64,000 nt of DNA, from contig NC_049995.1 in the NCBI RefSeq assembly GCF_000003815.2, forward strand, positions 11,223,248 to 11,287,247, written 5' to 3'. Source of the stretch: Branchiostoma floridae (Eukaryota; Chordata; Leptocardii; Amphioxiformes; Branchiostomatidae). The translations under genes were made by a program, and so were the position numbers. Position 1 is the first letter of the stretch. Every line of letters starts with the position of its first letter. Shown piece by piece: positions 35,163 through 47,480 of this stretch. The notes under the pieces are model-generated. The model ran no database searches, was not told the DNA's origin, and saw only the letters and a list, made by a program, of their open reading frames with translations.

Positions 35163-37251
35163 ATGCCTACTGCTGGAGAGTACATTCTTGTTGTCTCCAA
35201 CGGAAGTAAGTTTATATTTCTGCCTTCCGTTTTCCTGTACACTGCGGTGTCATGACATTTTGTTTCCTCCGTTTTTAATTCTTTCTCTGTGGAAAATCTT
35301 TATGAAAGGCACAAAACAAAGAAGACAAATTAGTTTTCAGGGTGCCCCAATTTATGTAATGGCCTATGAGGAACAGTTCTTGGTTCTTTACTTTGAATTC
35401 TATTTGTTACTGATTAATAAAGTAAATTACTACGGTCTAGATTTTAGGTTTGAATTGTTACATTTTCGTCTGCTGATTGAATTCTTCCTGTCCTCTTAGG
35501 TGACGACCATTTTTAAGGGCGGGGTGGAATCACACCCATAGTGATAATTTAATTTCTTCCAAGCCATGCAACCAATACCAATGTTGATGTCTACATTTTG
35601 TAAACATACGAGGTGTTGTGGGAAACTAAAGAAAGAGTTGATGTTGCTGTAATTTGCTTCATATCAAGTTTTAATAAGCGTGGCAACAGCATTTTGTTTC
35701 CTGGTTCCCGACAGGGTGGGCAGTGAAATCACATAGCTTTCAGTCAGAATTTTTTTATTTAGTCTGCTTCCTATTCAAGTTAAGAAAAAACTGCTTGTCC
35801 TATCTGTGTAAATATTCTGTACAAAATTCAAGTTTGACATTAATATTGACCTCACTCATTTCAGATTTCCTTTGGTAAATTGGACAATGTCTATATAAAA
35901 AGGAGAAGATGATCCCTACCTACCTACCATGATTACTTTCAGCACTGAAACAGGAAACGCAAAGTTTTTTTCCCTAGGTCTAACCACTTTTTTCATACTG
36001 ACAATTTAAAATCATCAATTTTGATCTACAGTCACCATTGTCCTAACTGTGGTTGGTGGCCTCCTCACCATACTGACCATCTGGACACGTCCGGCCCTAC
36101 GGAGACTGGTCAACGCTCCCCTGGTCAGTCTCGGATGTGCAGATATCCTTTACGCCACTTTTTACTCCCCCTTATGGATCCATCAAATCCTAAACCCCCA
36201 TTGGGAGCCCCCAACAGCACTGTGCTGGCTTATGGGCTATGCCTCCCCAGTGCTGTGGGGGATATCGCTAGCCCACATGTTGTGTATCGCTCTTCAGCGT
36301 TACTTCAAGATCTGTACCCACAGTACACGTCTGAATTCCACGTCTGCCCTCGTTGTCATGCTCTTGCTCGCATGGTTGGTCCCCATCGTTTCTTTCTTGC
36401 CTCTTTATCTCATTGAGGAAGTCAAGGTCGACCCGAAGTTGAAACGGTGCGCCCTGGGAAATTCTGACAAACTCTGGGCAAAGATTCCCCCAGGCATTTT
36501 GAACTTAATGCTCCCATACGTTGCAGCACTCGTCTTTTACATTCTCATCCAGAATCATGTGAGGAAGAGTAAGAACCGAGTCCAGGCTAATGCACAGGGC
36601 CCTTCTGCCGGTTTGGTAGTGCAGGTCGTACCAGTGGAAATTGATAGCGCCGGTCCTTCTGCAAGCACATGTATCACCAAGATGACTAAGCCTTTAAAAG
36701 ATACAAAGGCTATAAAATGGGTGGGGGATGACAATTCCTCATCTAGCCATGACGGACCAATAGGCAAAGATTGCATAGAGCCAGGTAAAACCAAAGGTAG
36801 CAACCTGGTTGCTACAGTGTCAGGCACAGGTAAACAAGAACAGGGCAAAAAATCCCCATCAAGCGATGAGAAACAAAAAGATAATGGCCACAATGAGCCA
36901 TATAGAGCCAAAGGCATCACCCTAAATGCTGCTACAGTGTCAGATCAGGAAGACAAAGATGAACGACAGCCACACGTTGTCTCGGGTGGCAAGTCACAAA
37001 ACAGTAGCGCCGCCGAAAGGCAGATCACCAAAATGATGATGATACTGTTTGCTGTGTACACCATATGCAATCTGCCAATTTTCCTCATGGGAATGTTCTC
37101 CAGTTATGTACCAGGTGAAGCCTTCACTGTCGGCCACTTGCTGGCCTCAGTGAGCGGCGCCCTGAACCCAATCGTATACGGCGTCATGAACAAAAACATT
37201 CGCCAGGGGTACAAGCATATCTGGGACAGTATTCTCAACTTCATAACGTGA
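35163..37251 (+). CDS. Rhodopsin-like GPCR, two coding exons (35163-35205, 36032-37251)
   Basis: This is a seven-transmembrane receptor of the plasma membrane. The second exon begins after the acceptor ttttgatctacAG at 36030-36031 with a split codon. A donor GAA/GTAAGT at 35205/35206 supplies the missing base, giving MPTAGEYILVVSNG then I-TIVLTVVGG, and this completes TM1. The total is 420 residues. TM2 keeps the conserved Asp (SLGCADIL, Asp52). TM3 starts with Cys79, which can pair with Cys154 in loop 2. The E/DRY motif is QRY (103-105). Loop 3 is very long (about 189-345), hydrophilic, Ser/Lys-rich and without structure. TM6 has CNLP (360-363) in place of CWxP. TM7 ends NPIVY (393-397). The ligand is unknown; a melatonin-receptor/moody-like branch is possible. 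The stop TGA overlaps a consensus donor GTGAGT at 37248, so a further exon cannot be excluded. Confidence 0.85.
35206..36031 (+). other. Intron of the GPCR gene
   Basis: Defined by GTAAGT at 35206 and a T-rich stretch ending in AG at 36031. The intron phase matches on both sides. A frame that stays open from 35002 through the intron start is fortuitous: it has no homology and reads through the donor. Confidence 0.75.
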
Positions 37252-37341
37252 GTTTCTGTCAAATGTTTGCTATTCTATTATCGGCGCACCAAAATCAGAA
37301 AATGACTCGGTAAACTAAGATGCACATATTTGTGCCATACA

Positions 37342-38605
37342 AAAAAGGAAACATCAAATGATATGGAACTTAGATTCCTATCAATTGTCCTGGTGGAAAA
37401 TACAAGTACTAGGTAACAAAATTTGTGGCACGAAAAAGGAAACATCAAATTACATAGAGTTTAGATTCCTATCAATTGTCCTGGAGGAAAGCACATGTAC
37501 TAGGTAACAAAATTTTTGGCACGAAAAAGGAAACATCAAATTACATAGAGTTTAGATTCCTTTTAATTGTCCTGGAGGAAAGTACATGCACTAGGTAACA
37601 AAATTCGTGGCACGAAAAAGGAAACATCAAATTACATAGAGTTTAGATTCTTATCAATTGTTCTGGAGGAAAGCACATGTGCTAGGTAACAAAATTTTTG
37701 GCACCAAAAAGGAAACATCAAATGACATAGAGCTTAGATTCCTTTTAATTGTCCTGGAGGAAAGCACATGCACTAGGTAACAAAATTCGTGGCACGAAAA
37801 AGGAAACATCAAATTACATAGAGTTTAGATTCCTTTTAATTGTCCTGGAGGAAAGTACATGCACTAGGTAACAAAATTCGTGGCACGAAAAAGGAAACAT
37901 CAAATTACATAGAGTTTAGATTCCTTTTAATTGTCCTGGAGGAAAGCACATGTACTAGGTAACAAAATTCGTGGCACGAAAAAGGAAACATCAAATTACA
38001 TAGAGTTTAGATTCTTATCATTTGTCCTGGAGGAAAGCACATGTGCTAGGTAACAAAATTTTTGGCACCAAAAAGTAAACATCAAATGACATAGAGCTTA
38101 GATTCCTTTTAATTGTCCTGGAGGAAAGCACATGCACTAGGTAACAAAATTCGTGGCACGAAAAAGGAAACATCAAATTACATAGAGTTTAGATTCCTTT
38201 TAATTGTCCTGGAGGAAAGTACATGCACTAGGTAACAAAATTCGTGGCACGAAAAAGGAAACATCAAATTACATAGAGTTTAGATTCTTATCAATTGTCC
38301 TGGAGGAAAGCACGTGTAGTAGGTAACAAAATTTGTGGCACGAAAAAGGAAACATCAAATTACATAGAGTTTAGATTCTTATCAATTGTCCTGGAGGAAA
38401 GCACATGTACTAGGTAACAAAATTTGTGGCACGAAAAAGGAAACATCAAATTACATAGAGTTTAGATTCCTATAAATTGTCCTGGAGGAAAGCACATGTA
38501 CTAGGTAACAAAATTTGTGGCACGAAAAAGGAAACATCAAATTACATAGAGTTTAGATTCCTATAAATTGTCCTGGAGGAAAGTACCTGTACTAGGTAAC
38601 AAAAG
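37342..38605. repeat. 91-bp tandem array, about 14 copies
   Basis: The word ggaaacatcaaa recurs every 91 bp (37347, 37438, 37529 and so on) up to a last partial unit near 38600. Units differ at a few sites (acatgcactagg or acatgtactagg, attcgtggc or atttttggc), and these variants appear in runs. The array starts less than 100 bp after the GPCR stop, so it may lie in its 3' UTR or terminal intron. Confidence 0.93.
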
Positions 38606-39720
38606 CAAGCAACCAAAATGCAGTAGATCTAAATTTGACCGTCAAAATGATGTTTCACCAAAAACAAACTTCAATTCAACCTTCAACAATCCCCGCATTC
38701 ATGATGTCACACTGCACACGTATGTCTCGATTTTTTAGTTCACTTTTGTCAGAAAGGTTCAATTCTGTTGGTTCTTTCAGGATACCGGACTGCCTGATAG
38801 TATTTCCATGGGCCATGAGTAGAATTGACATTCCTGTATTTGTCTAGCAACCTCGCAGTCAGGTATGATTTGAACCATCTACTATTGCAAAACATTTCAT
38901 CCACATTGTATGCTTTGAGTTATGTCATATAGTGTTGTGATTTAGGGGGTCAAATTTGAATGTAAATGTAGCACTAAATATCACAACACATATGGATCAA
39001 ATAATGGATACTTCAGTGACTTCTATTACATGACAACTACTGAATTTGTTTCAATAATGCATGAATTTTAGGTGATGTGTATGAGAGTTGTATTAAGTCA
39101 CCCTTATCTCGCTAAGGAAAATTATGGTACGGTAAAAATCATTTCTACCTTCAACAATAAAGTGGTTTACCGGCACTCCTACACTGAATCAGTCACTAAA
39201 AATGCAGTCCTAAAACATTTCTAGGATTCGCAAAGTGAACAAGTCGTATCACCATGGTTCATGATGACGCATGGTGATTTTTTCGCTGTCGCTTGGTTCC
39301 CTAGGAGATCGTCATCACAAGAAATACTAGTGAGGAACGCAGGTGCATCAATCATTCATTATATATACAGAACAAATGAAAACCACACAGATTACATTGT
39401 ACACCTCTTCACTTTGATATCAATGGTCACTAACAAGCTATCATAGAGGGGGCTGTACGCTTTAATGATGAACCACTTCACAATCTTAGCTAATTGCTGA
39501 AAGAAAGGAAAGAAAATTGAAGGGCTTCACTGACAATCATCCTACTAAATTTTCTTTGCATGTTGGATATAAGTTGATATTTTACTTTGGATACAGGGCT
39601 TAACTTTGCCTTTTATAACCTCTCTGGAACCCTGACGCCTAACAGGTTCGTAGTGAACTACATACTTAACCCTTTTAAACTTTAGATGTCCATGCACTCT
39701 GATTTCTTGTGTATCGTTTG
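38606..39720. other. No gene seen
   Basis: AT-rich with short frames only. A stretch of about 60 codons at 39261-39446 is not recognisable and has no splice context that I can support. Confidence 0.4.
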
Positions 39721-40162
39721 TAGAATACACTTCGTTTATAAGTCCTTTGGAATTGTTACAAATACTTTACCTTATGCCAACTCTTGTGCAGTAAAGTGTA
39801 TCTATTTGTACATGTAACTGTTGTCAATTATGTCAGAAACAATTTACTTGTTGAATGTATGTTATTATTAATATGCTTTGTAAGTCATGTATGAAATATC
39901 TGTTGTCAAAACTTGTATCTCATGCCAACTCTTGCACGGTAAAGTTTTATCTATTTCTATATATTATCTAATTATAGATATTATCAATTGCGTCAGAAAA
40001 GATTGACTTGTTGGATGTACTTTATTTTCTAAGTACATTGTATGCATAGTAGAATACACTTTGTACGCCATTTAAAATTTTCACAAAATACAATGTACAC
40101 GTTGCCAAAACTTGAATTGAGTATGAACACATGAAAAGTGAAGTTCAACATCAATAATGTCA

Positions 40163-40504
40163 GTAAAGGGGTGGGTACGAGCCGGACTTTATTGTGCAAC
40201 CTTCTGAACGGGTGACACTCAAAGCAATGGGCGGATTTTCTACAATGGAATATAGAGCGCGGAGTATTTGACTCCCACTGGCGTTTCAAAAGCCTGTCTG
40301 CATGCAAAGTATGTATGTACGTTTGACTGTAGAACCTTATCAGAAATGACTAAAAAAAAGTATGCACTCTTCTCAAGCTACTTCGCTGTAATTTTTTTAA
40401 CCGGTAAGTGCCAAAATGTGTAAACCCCTGCCGATATAATCTGGTTATTTTATAGTGGGTCCAAAATTTGGTCCACTGATTTTTTCAGGTACTAGTGCAC
40501 CCTT
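40163..40504. mobile_element. hAT-like MITE (GGGGTGGGTAC family), diverged copy
   Basis: The start ggggtgggtac and the internal phrase ttgactcccactggcgtttcaaaagcc match the family at 16619-17029 (ttcgactcccattggtgttttataaatcc). The end gtgcaccctta is eroded. No target duplication is clear. Confidence 0.6.
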
Positions 40505-40791
40505 AGTTAGAAACGATTAGTTGGATGTATCTTATTTTTTTTGCATTTGTACATGTGATACACTTTGTAAGTCATCTAGGCTTTGAGTATATTTTCTTTG
40601 CAAGATTATTACTTGTCAAAACTTGTACATTGTGCCAACTCTTGAATGGTAAATTCCATTCATTAATATATATTATCAATCAGATAAAAATTGACTTGTT
40701 TGCTGCATCTTACTTTCTTGCACATTGTATCATTGTATGTAGAAGTAATTTAGGATTTCCATGAAATAATTGTCATGACTTGTACTTGTGC

Positions 40792-41153
40792 CAGGGTTGT
40801 AGCAAGCAACTGTCATTCAGTCCTTTGAATGAATTTTGCAGCTGGGGACTGAAAAAAGTTTTCCCCATTCCGTCCCCCGGGACAGACAACAATTGATATG
40901 TAAAGATATAAAAAAACTGAAACCCATGTGTTCTTCTTCACCAAATCAGATTACATTGAACAGCTTAGTCTACAAGCAAAATTTGCACCTCAAAATGCAG
41001 GAAATAGTGTTTCAGAGGGTCTTGATTTAAAAATTTTCTGGGAGCCAGACCCCCTAGAAATGACGCACAACGTCACGCCATGCCTTCGGTGCTCGATAGG
41101 ACAAATTCAAAATCAAGGGGACTGAAAATGATTTCAGGCTGGCTACAACCCTG
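40792..41153. mobile_element. hAT-type MITE (CAGGGTTGTAGC ends), 8-bp target duplication
   Basis: The 362-bp element starts CAGGGTTGTAGC and ends GGCTACAACCCTG, with a perfect 8-bp duplication ACTTGTGC at 40784-40791 and 41154-41161. CAGGG ends and 8-bp duplications are diagnostic of hAT. There is no transposase. A fragment of the same family is at 22820-22879. Confidence 0.87.
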
Positions 41154-41199
41154 ACTTGTGCCAAGTCTCGCATGGTGAAGAATGTGTATCTACAGATAT

Positions 41200-41368
41200 A
41201 CTGTAAATGCATTTAAGTTCGCGGGGATTTGACGGTAGCGGAAAAAGGGTTGTTTGCTGTAGCACCAGGCACTGTAGTCTCTTACTGCCATCGAAAAATG
41301 TTCGCGGTGAATTGGCAACGTAAAAACCTCGAACATAAAACCACCGCAAAAATTTCTACATTTACAGT
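41200..41368. mobile_element. MITE family U (ACTGTAAATG ends)
   Basis: The 169-bp element has ACTGTAAATG/CATTTACAGT ends and further inner complementarity (ttcgcgg and ccaccgcaaa zones). A fragment is at 25255-25316. The target duplication is AT/TA-like and cannot be fixed. Confidence 0.75.
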
Positions 41369-41570
41369 ATTGCTATTATCAATTACGATAGAAAAGAATA
41401 CATCTTTGAGTTTCTTTTATCTGCTTCTTCATCTGTGTAAAATACTTGAGTTTTGTCAGGCACACAGAGTTTATACAAACTTGTTGTCAAAACTTGCACA
41501 TTGTGTTGTCAACTCTTGTTTATTTGTGCTTATCCATAGATATAATCGATTATGACATTATAAGCCAATA

Positions 41571-42235
41571 AATCATTCACGGACGTCACTACCACAGCTT
41601 TACAACGACTCTATCATTATCTTTATGACTTAACATCCTGTAGCATGCTACTTTATTGAATGAAATCGCGAAAATCATTCACAAATTCACCCAGCCGAGT
41701 ATGTTTCAGTCTATGAGTACTTTGTGAATGGCCAAACAATTAGGCCTATTCCAAAGGTTGCCCACTTAGATTAGTGCTTACATTGACATCCGACCTTGCA
41801 CTTCGCACATGGATCGCTAGATGTCACTGCTGCATGGTCTGTCTTTGCCCTCAGGGCGCTCAGGCAATCATATACCAGTACAAAGTATTCTATCAACGCG
41901 CTGTTGTAGTTGGTTGCATGTTGATAGACTTCATAACAACACCGTCATCACCTTCGAGTCAATTATTCTTGTATTTCAGACGAAATTATGAAACCGGTCA
42001 AAAATGCGACAGTCTAGAAATGTCGACATCACCAATAGTTTGTTATTTTTCATTGCGTCGTAAATATTGTCATGTAATCAATTCTGGTGTAAAAATTATC
42101 TGTCAATGAGTGCTGCGTCACCCTATAGAATTAAAAATCCAGCGACATTAGAGATATGGCCTAGCGTACAGTTATGTCTTCAATCTAGACGATAACTGTT
42201 CTATTAGAAAGCAAATTGATCGTCAACCTGATTAA
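41571..42235. other. No gene seen
   Basis: Single-copy-looking sequence. The short frames (for example 41774-42109) show no recognisable domain and no splice sites that I can support. Confidence 0.4.
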
Positions 42236-43197
42236 GGTCTCAGTCAGTTTTTCGCCTATGGGGATTTACATGGTTAAGGACCCCAAAGTGAGGCCGTTCG
42301 ACGACTCAAAACCTATAGCAAGGTGCAGATACAATTTACAAGGATTAAGTATGTTGAAGTTGAGGGTACAACCTACAAAATATCTGAAAATGAGCATAGA
42401 TTTGCCGGCTCGTTTTTCTATAAAAGACACTTTGATTTGACCCCCAGCGGAGGTCATGGAACTGCAGGAGACGAACAGGAAGTGCCGGTAACAGTATCAA
42501 GGCGTAGATCCACGCCGGCCGAAGAAGCAACGTAATCCAAGTTATACAGTATCAATACCGATGTATTCATCTACCATTCACCACAGATTCCACCTCGCTG
42601 TTGTACACGCAAGAATAATTACGGCCTTTGCAAGTACTGCGGGGCACTATTTTCAAACGAACTACTTTTGACAAATACTGTGTTATGAGACCTTAAACCA
42701 ACTTGACCTTGGATTTCTTTTCATTCATACAATAAAACTAGTCAAGATATAAAACCGTACCAAGTTTTAGAACAGAAGTCCAAATGGTTCCTGAGATATG
42801 ACCAACTTTGCACTTCGGCGCCTAGCACAGGTGTCGGCCCTGTACAGGGACCATCTGAGGGGCCGCTAATTGGTCTCATTATCTCAAATAATTCAATATT
42901 CTGGTTGACTTTTACTTCTACAAGGAGCTTGCCAGACCACATTCTACCGTTCTGAGTGATTTGGGTTGGGGGGTAGTCTTTTTTAGGGCGTAAAAGGGGG
43001 GGGGGTCGAGCGGGCTTTAGACCGCACTAAGTCCTATACTTAAGCATAGGGAGCGGTCTTGGTGGCCGTTGCCATGGTAACGGCGGGTCTGACGGTAACA
43101 AAAGTGTTATAGTTCAAGTCAGCCGAGGTCAATTCCTAACATATCGGTGTAATTTAATGTGGTTGTCCGTCCCTGGGGAATTCACGCTGTGGATGAA
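42236..43197 (-). mobile_element. A-B element, single-B copy (inverted relative to 60776-62234)
   Basis: On the minus strand the order is A (43197-42693, about 505 bp) then B (42692-42236, 457 bp). B carries ends of the GGTCTCA.../...TGAGACC type. Identity to the copy at 60.8-62.2 kb is high in the GC-rich parts, with several indels, for example a missing stretch after CACAGTA. The second B that would complete a B-A-B structure is not present beyond 43197. Confidence 0.75.
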
Positions 43198-44264
43198 CAC
43201 CTGTTGAACAACCCGAAGCAGATAGCACAGCAGTGGCCTCTTGCGATATTGCTCCAAAGTGCAGCGTCATACTTTTCTATGGGTGATGTAGTACAGTTGC
43301 GCGGCGGCATTTGTCACGAACAACGTGCTTTTATCAATTACTAAAATAAACTCCCTTTCAAGTTTTAACTGTCTAGCAAAACATTACGTAGCTACATGAG
43401 TCTACTAGAAATCAGATCACGGCATCATTACTCTTCTTGACGCTTCGTTTCCTACCGTTAACGTATGGTTGTGCTGAGCGACACAATAAAGACCACACAG
43501 TTGCGCCCTCCAGCGATATATCTGTAACGAGCAACAATAGTACGTTTTGCGTTGACTTTACATATAGATCGGCAGAGGACGCTGCTACATGGTCTGAAAA
43601 ATATTGATTCAAAGAAGACAAGGGTGCTTTTCCTATTTCATTCATTTGTTCGTTCATTTAATGAGCCAATCATTCTTCCCTTGATTCGTTTGTTCGCTCA
43701 TTCATTAATTGATACATTCAAATACAATACAAAAATAGACACTTAGGTTTCCACTAAGTACAATTTATTACATTCCGTGAACAAGGCTGACGGGGTCGGC
43801 TAAAAATTTGGTGTTGGTTACGTAAAGTTAAGTTTTTCCACAATGTCATTTACCAAGTTGAACACTTCATACTACAATTTATTACATACTTCTAATCTTT
43901 CGAAATTGGATGTATTCACATTTGCTTTTTCTACAATAATTAGATTCAGTATAGCATACAATTTACACGAAACGACCATACAATACAATACATAGAGAAA
44001 ATGAGACAAGATTTTACAGATGTATACATTACTTTAAACATGTTATTTGTAATTTTGACCCCAGATCACTATGGGATTAGCGAGTTCCGGTTAAAATCCG
44101 AAGAATTGATTTTTTATTAATGTGTAATGATATGAAATACACAGATTTTCATCACGCAATAAAGTCATACAACAATGACAATACAATATACGATAATGTT
44201 GATGTGAACAAAATGATATGATATCCATGTAATTATTAATGTTCGAGTCTATGCTGTTCCCGGT
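43198..44264. other. No gene seen
   Basis: AT-rich. The words cagcagtggcctcttgcgat (near 43223) and gcgccctccagcgatatatc (near 43504), and cagcggcctctagcgatc (near 46469), hint at a further diverged dispersed repeat, but its borders cannot be set. Confidence 0.35.
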
Positions 44265-45425
44265 TATCAGTAGTCCTGTTGAAAGGCCGCGTGGCCAGGC
44301 CTGTTACAGGCTATCAGTATAAATTGTCCCACGGTCAGGCCTGTTCCAGTCTATCAGCTCCGTTCCAGATTTCCAGTTCCTTTTGAACAGCTGCACGTTC
44401 TGGGCCATGACAAGCTACAAGAACATGTAGCTTCTGGATATGGCCGGCAGTCAGGTCTGTTCCAGTCTATCAGTTTCCTCTGAATAGTCACACAATCAGG
44501 CCTGTTACAGGCATCAGTTCTCAATGATTTATCACACAGTCAAGCCTGTTACAGGCTATGAGGTCCGTCTGAATGATCACACAGCCAGGCCTGTTCCAGG
44601 CTATCAGTTCTCTCTGAATGACCACACAGCCAGGCCTGTTCCAGGCTATCAGTTCCATCTAATTGGTCACACAGTCAGGCCTGTTCCAGGCTATCAGTTC
44701 CCTCTGAATAGCCACACAGTCAGGCCTGTTCCAGGCTATCAGTTCCCTCTGAATGGCCACACAGTCAGGCCTGTTCCAGGCTATCAGTTCCCTCTGAATG
44801 GCCACACAGTCAGGCCTGTTCCAGGCTATCAGTTCCCTCTGAATGGCCACACAGTCAGGCATGTTCCAGGCTATCAGTTCCCTTTTAGTAGCCACACAGT
44901 CAGGTCTGTTCCAGGCTATCAGCTCCGTCTGAATAGGCACACAGCCAGGCCTGTTCCAGGCTATCAGTTCCCTCTGAATGGCCACACAGTCAGACCTGTT
45001 CCAGGCTATCAGTTCCTTCTGAATGGCCACACAGTCAGGCCTGTTCCAGGCTATCAGTTCCTTCTGAATGGCCACACAGTCAGGCCTGTTCCAGGCTATC
45101 AGTTCCTTCTGAATGGCCACACAGTCAGGCCTGTTCCAGGCTATCAGTTCCCTCTGAATGATCACACAGTCAGGCCTGTTCCAGGCTATCAGTTTCCTCT
45201 GAATGACCACACAGTCAGGCCTGTTCCAGGCTATCAGTTCCTTTTGAATGGCCACGTAGTCAGGTCTGTTCCAGGCTATCAGTTCCTTTTGAATGGCCAC
45301 GCAGTCAGGCCTGTTCCAGGCTATCAGTTCCTTCTGAATGGCCACACAGACAGGCCTGTTCCAGGCTATCATATCAGTTCCCTCTAAATGACCACACAGT
45401 CAGGCCTGTTCCAGGCTATCAGTTC
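44265..45425. repeat. 45-bp minisatellite, about 19 regular plus diverged copies
   Basis: The unit caggcctgttccaggctatcagttccctctgaatggccacacagt repeats every 45 bp from about 44586 to 45425, with older diverged units back to 44265. Because 45 is divisible by three and the unit has no stops, long open frames appear on both strands: 44524-45387 plus (15-residue repeat NGHTVRPVPGYQFPL) and 44659-45372 minus. There is no sign of translation: no leader, no splice sites, and substitutions are not biased to third positions. I treat it as noncoding. Confidence 0.9.
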
Positions 45426-47279
45426 CACACACTGTCATGTTCGTTCCAGGATGTCAATTCTTTAGTAATACCAACATGTTCAGGTTATTTCTGTTCATTA
45501 CGAATGTCCTAGAAGCAAAACGTGTTCCAGGCTATTTGATCATTTTGATTCACCACACAGTCAGGCTTGTTCAATGCCATTTCCGTTTACGTGTGTTACA
45601 TACTATATCGTTTATTTTGAATGGCCACGCTGTCAGTCCTGTTCAAGGCTATTTCAGATCATTGGCCTTACGATATATTCTGTGCCAGGCTATCAGCTTC
45701 TTTGGAATGACGTCTACAATAGTGCTTCTGAACATCTCTTGGTTAAATGTATCCGTAAAAGTTGTAAATCTCTATAACATATTCAAACGAATTGTTAATG
45801 TTCAAATATGCAATCTAAGCTTTAGTGAACTGCTAATATTCCAAGTTTACTCTCACCATATGAAGGTTCTGTGAAGTTTTCAAATAATATTGACAGTTTG
45901 TACATGGCACATTGCAGTACAAGTATATTTGTTCTGATGTATAAATGTACATTGATATTGCTACTACACTTGTAGACAAATCGGTACATAAACATGCTAC
46001 AGAAAAGAGGGTAAGAAAATCTGTTAGTGAACATATGAGGGACGACGTTACAGATTTACATTGATGTGTCTACAGAATCCCAGCATATTGATCAAGTCAA
46101 TCAACCAAAATGTGACGGAGTACTGTTATGTTACCAGCCTGGTTTTGAAGCTGTGTTTTTTATCATCAGAAGTGTTAGACCACGATTTTATGCATTAACT
46201 AACGTTACAGCGTTAAAGTTTTATGCATCTGTATTTCATACATTTTTATTCATTCCACTTGAATTCAAGTCGAGCCATTTTCTATAGAAAGAAAAGGCTG
46301 TGCATATAACAGATCATTTTTATGACTAGGGTAAAGACAATAATACATGTACTCTATACATTGATTGTCATGAATGTCCTTGTATTTTGCAAAAGAATCA
46401 CTAGAGGTCGTTGCTAGACCGCGGATTTGTCACGTCACTAGCTATATAGACTCGACCAGTACCATACAGCAGCGGCCTCTAGCGATCTACCTGAAAAGTG
46501 TCTGCACAAGATGGAGCTATCAGCACCAAGGTCAGTACCGCAAATTTACCTTCACGGAACCTTGCGATTTCATTTTATTTTATTTATCTAGGGACATTTG
46601 GTATTTGTTATCTTTCAAATAATTATGTCGTTTTCTGTACATTTAACGCCACTAATAAAAAAAAAAAAGTTGCCGCAGCATGGTCTATATCTGCAAGGTT
46701 CATATCATATATACAAAAAAAAGGAAATTGACAATGTTTTTGGATTGATTCGGCTGTTTTTGGATGCTTCATTTGGTGGATGCAAATTTTGACTGCTTCT
46801 GGGGAAATTTCATCTTCTTTTCCCCCAAATGTAATGTTATAGAGCGTATACGAATGAGCAAATAGTGGCTCAGGGAAATTTGGAGTCTCAATATCATTCA
46901 AAATTATTTCTGCTTTATAGTTTTGATATCAAGATATTACAATCGAACAATGACTTTGATAGCATCAAAAATCCATCTCTTATGCTTTTCCGGATTGTTT
47001 CTCCACTTCTTTTACGTACCATCACCGCTATCATACATGTATGTTACAACAGCTTCTACTTGTAAAATGATCCAAAAATAAGTGAAAATCCATTTTATTT
47101 CCCTTTTATGACTAAGTTCAAATTATTGCATTTTACCAAATATCAGAATTTATGGCTAGTTTCCTAGAGATTAAGACGTTCTTAGTTTGAAATTTACAAT
47201 ATATTGCGTCCATTGACTCATGCAAAAATCGTATTTTTCAAACATGCCATGCTGACTGAATTTGTCATTTTAGATGGAT
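45426..47279. other. No gene seen
   Basis: The edge of the minisatellite decays to about 45700. Beyond that only short unrecognisable frames and AT-rich sequence are seen. Confidence 0.4.
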
Positions 47280-47480
47280 ATGTGCCAAGTGACTCAAATA
47301 TTGTAGTCTGAATCAAGTGACTCAATTCTAGTGGTCTGAGTCAAGTGACTGAAATTTGGTGGTCTGAGTAAAGTGACTCAAATCTGGTAGTATTTGTCAT
47401 ATGTCTAATTCTGGTAGTCTCAGTCAAATGACTTTTCAAGTAGTCGCAGTCAAATCATACAAATTTGGTAGTCATTCATT
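47280..47480. repeat. Diverged minisatellite, about 30-bp unit
   Basis: The phrase gtagtctgagtcaagtgactcaaat returns about six times with changes (47300-47465). Confidence 0.6.

Larger units (their letters stand above)
39720..41570. repeat. Old, diverged tandem repeat of about 170-190 bp units
   Basis: The phrase ttgtca-aaacttgtac-ttgtgccaactcttg with a following atattatcaat-gtcagaaa-attgacttgttg returns near 39780, 39910, 40615, 40780 and 41490. The array is highly diverged and is cut up by at least three DNA elements (40163-40504, 40792-41153, 41200-41368). Confidence 0.65.

Noticed and set aside
35002..35499. 165-codon frame before the GPCR exon
   Set aside because: It overlaps the real first exon in another frame and reads through the donor. 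The T-rich codons give low-complexity hydrophobic residues only.
36555..36920. 121-codon minus-strand frame opposite GPCR loop 3
   Set aside because: A shadow of the Ser/Lys-rich loop, without any signal of its own.
44524..45387. 287-residue repeat protein on the plus strand (and 237 on the minus)
   Set aside because: Both come from a 45-bp minisatellite without stops. Being open on both strands and having no leader or splice sites argue against a gene.
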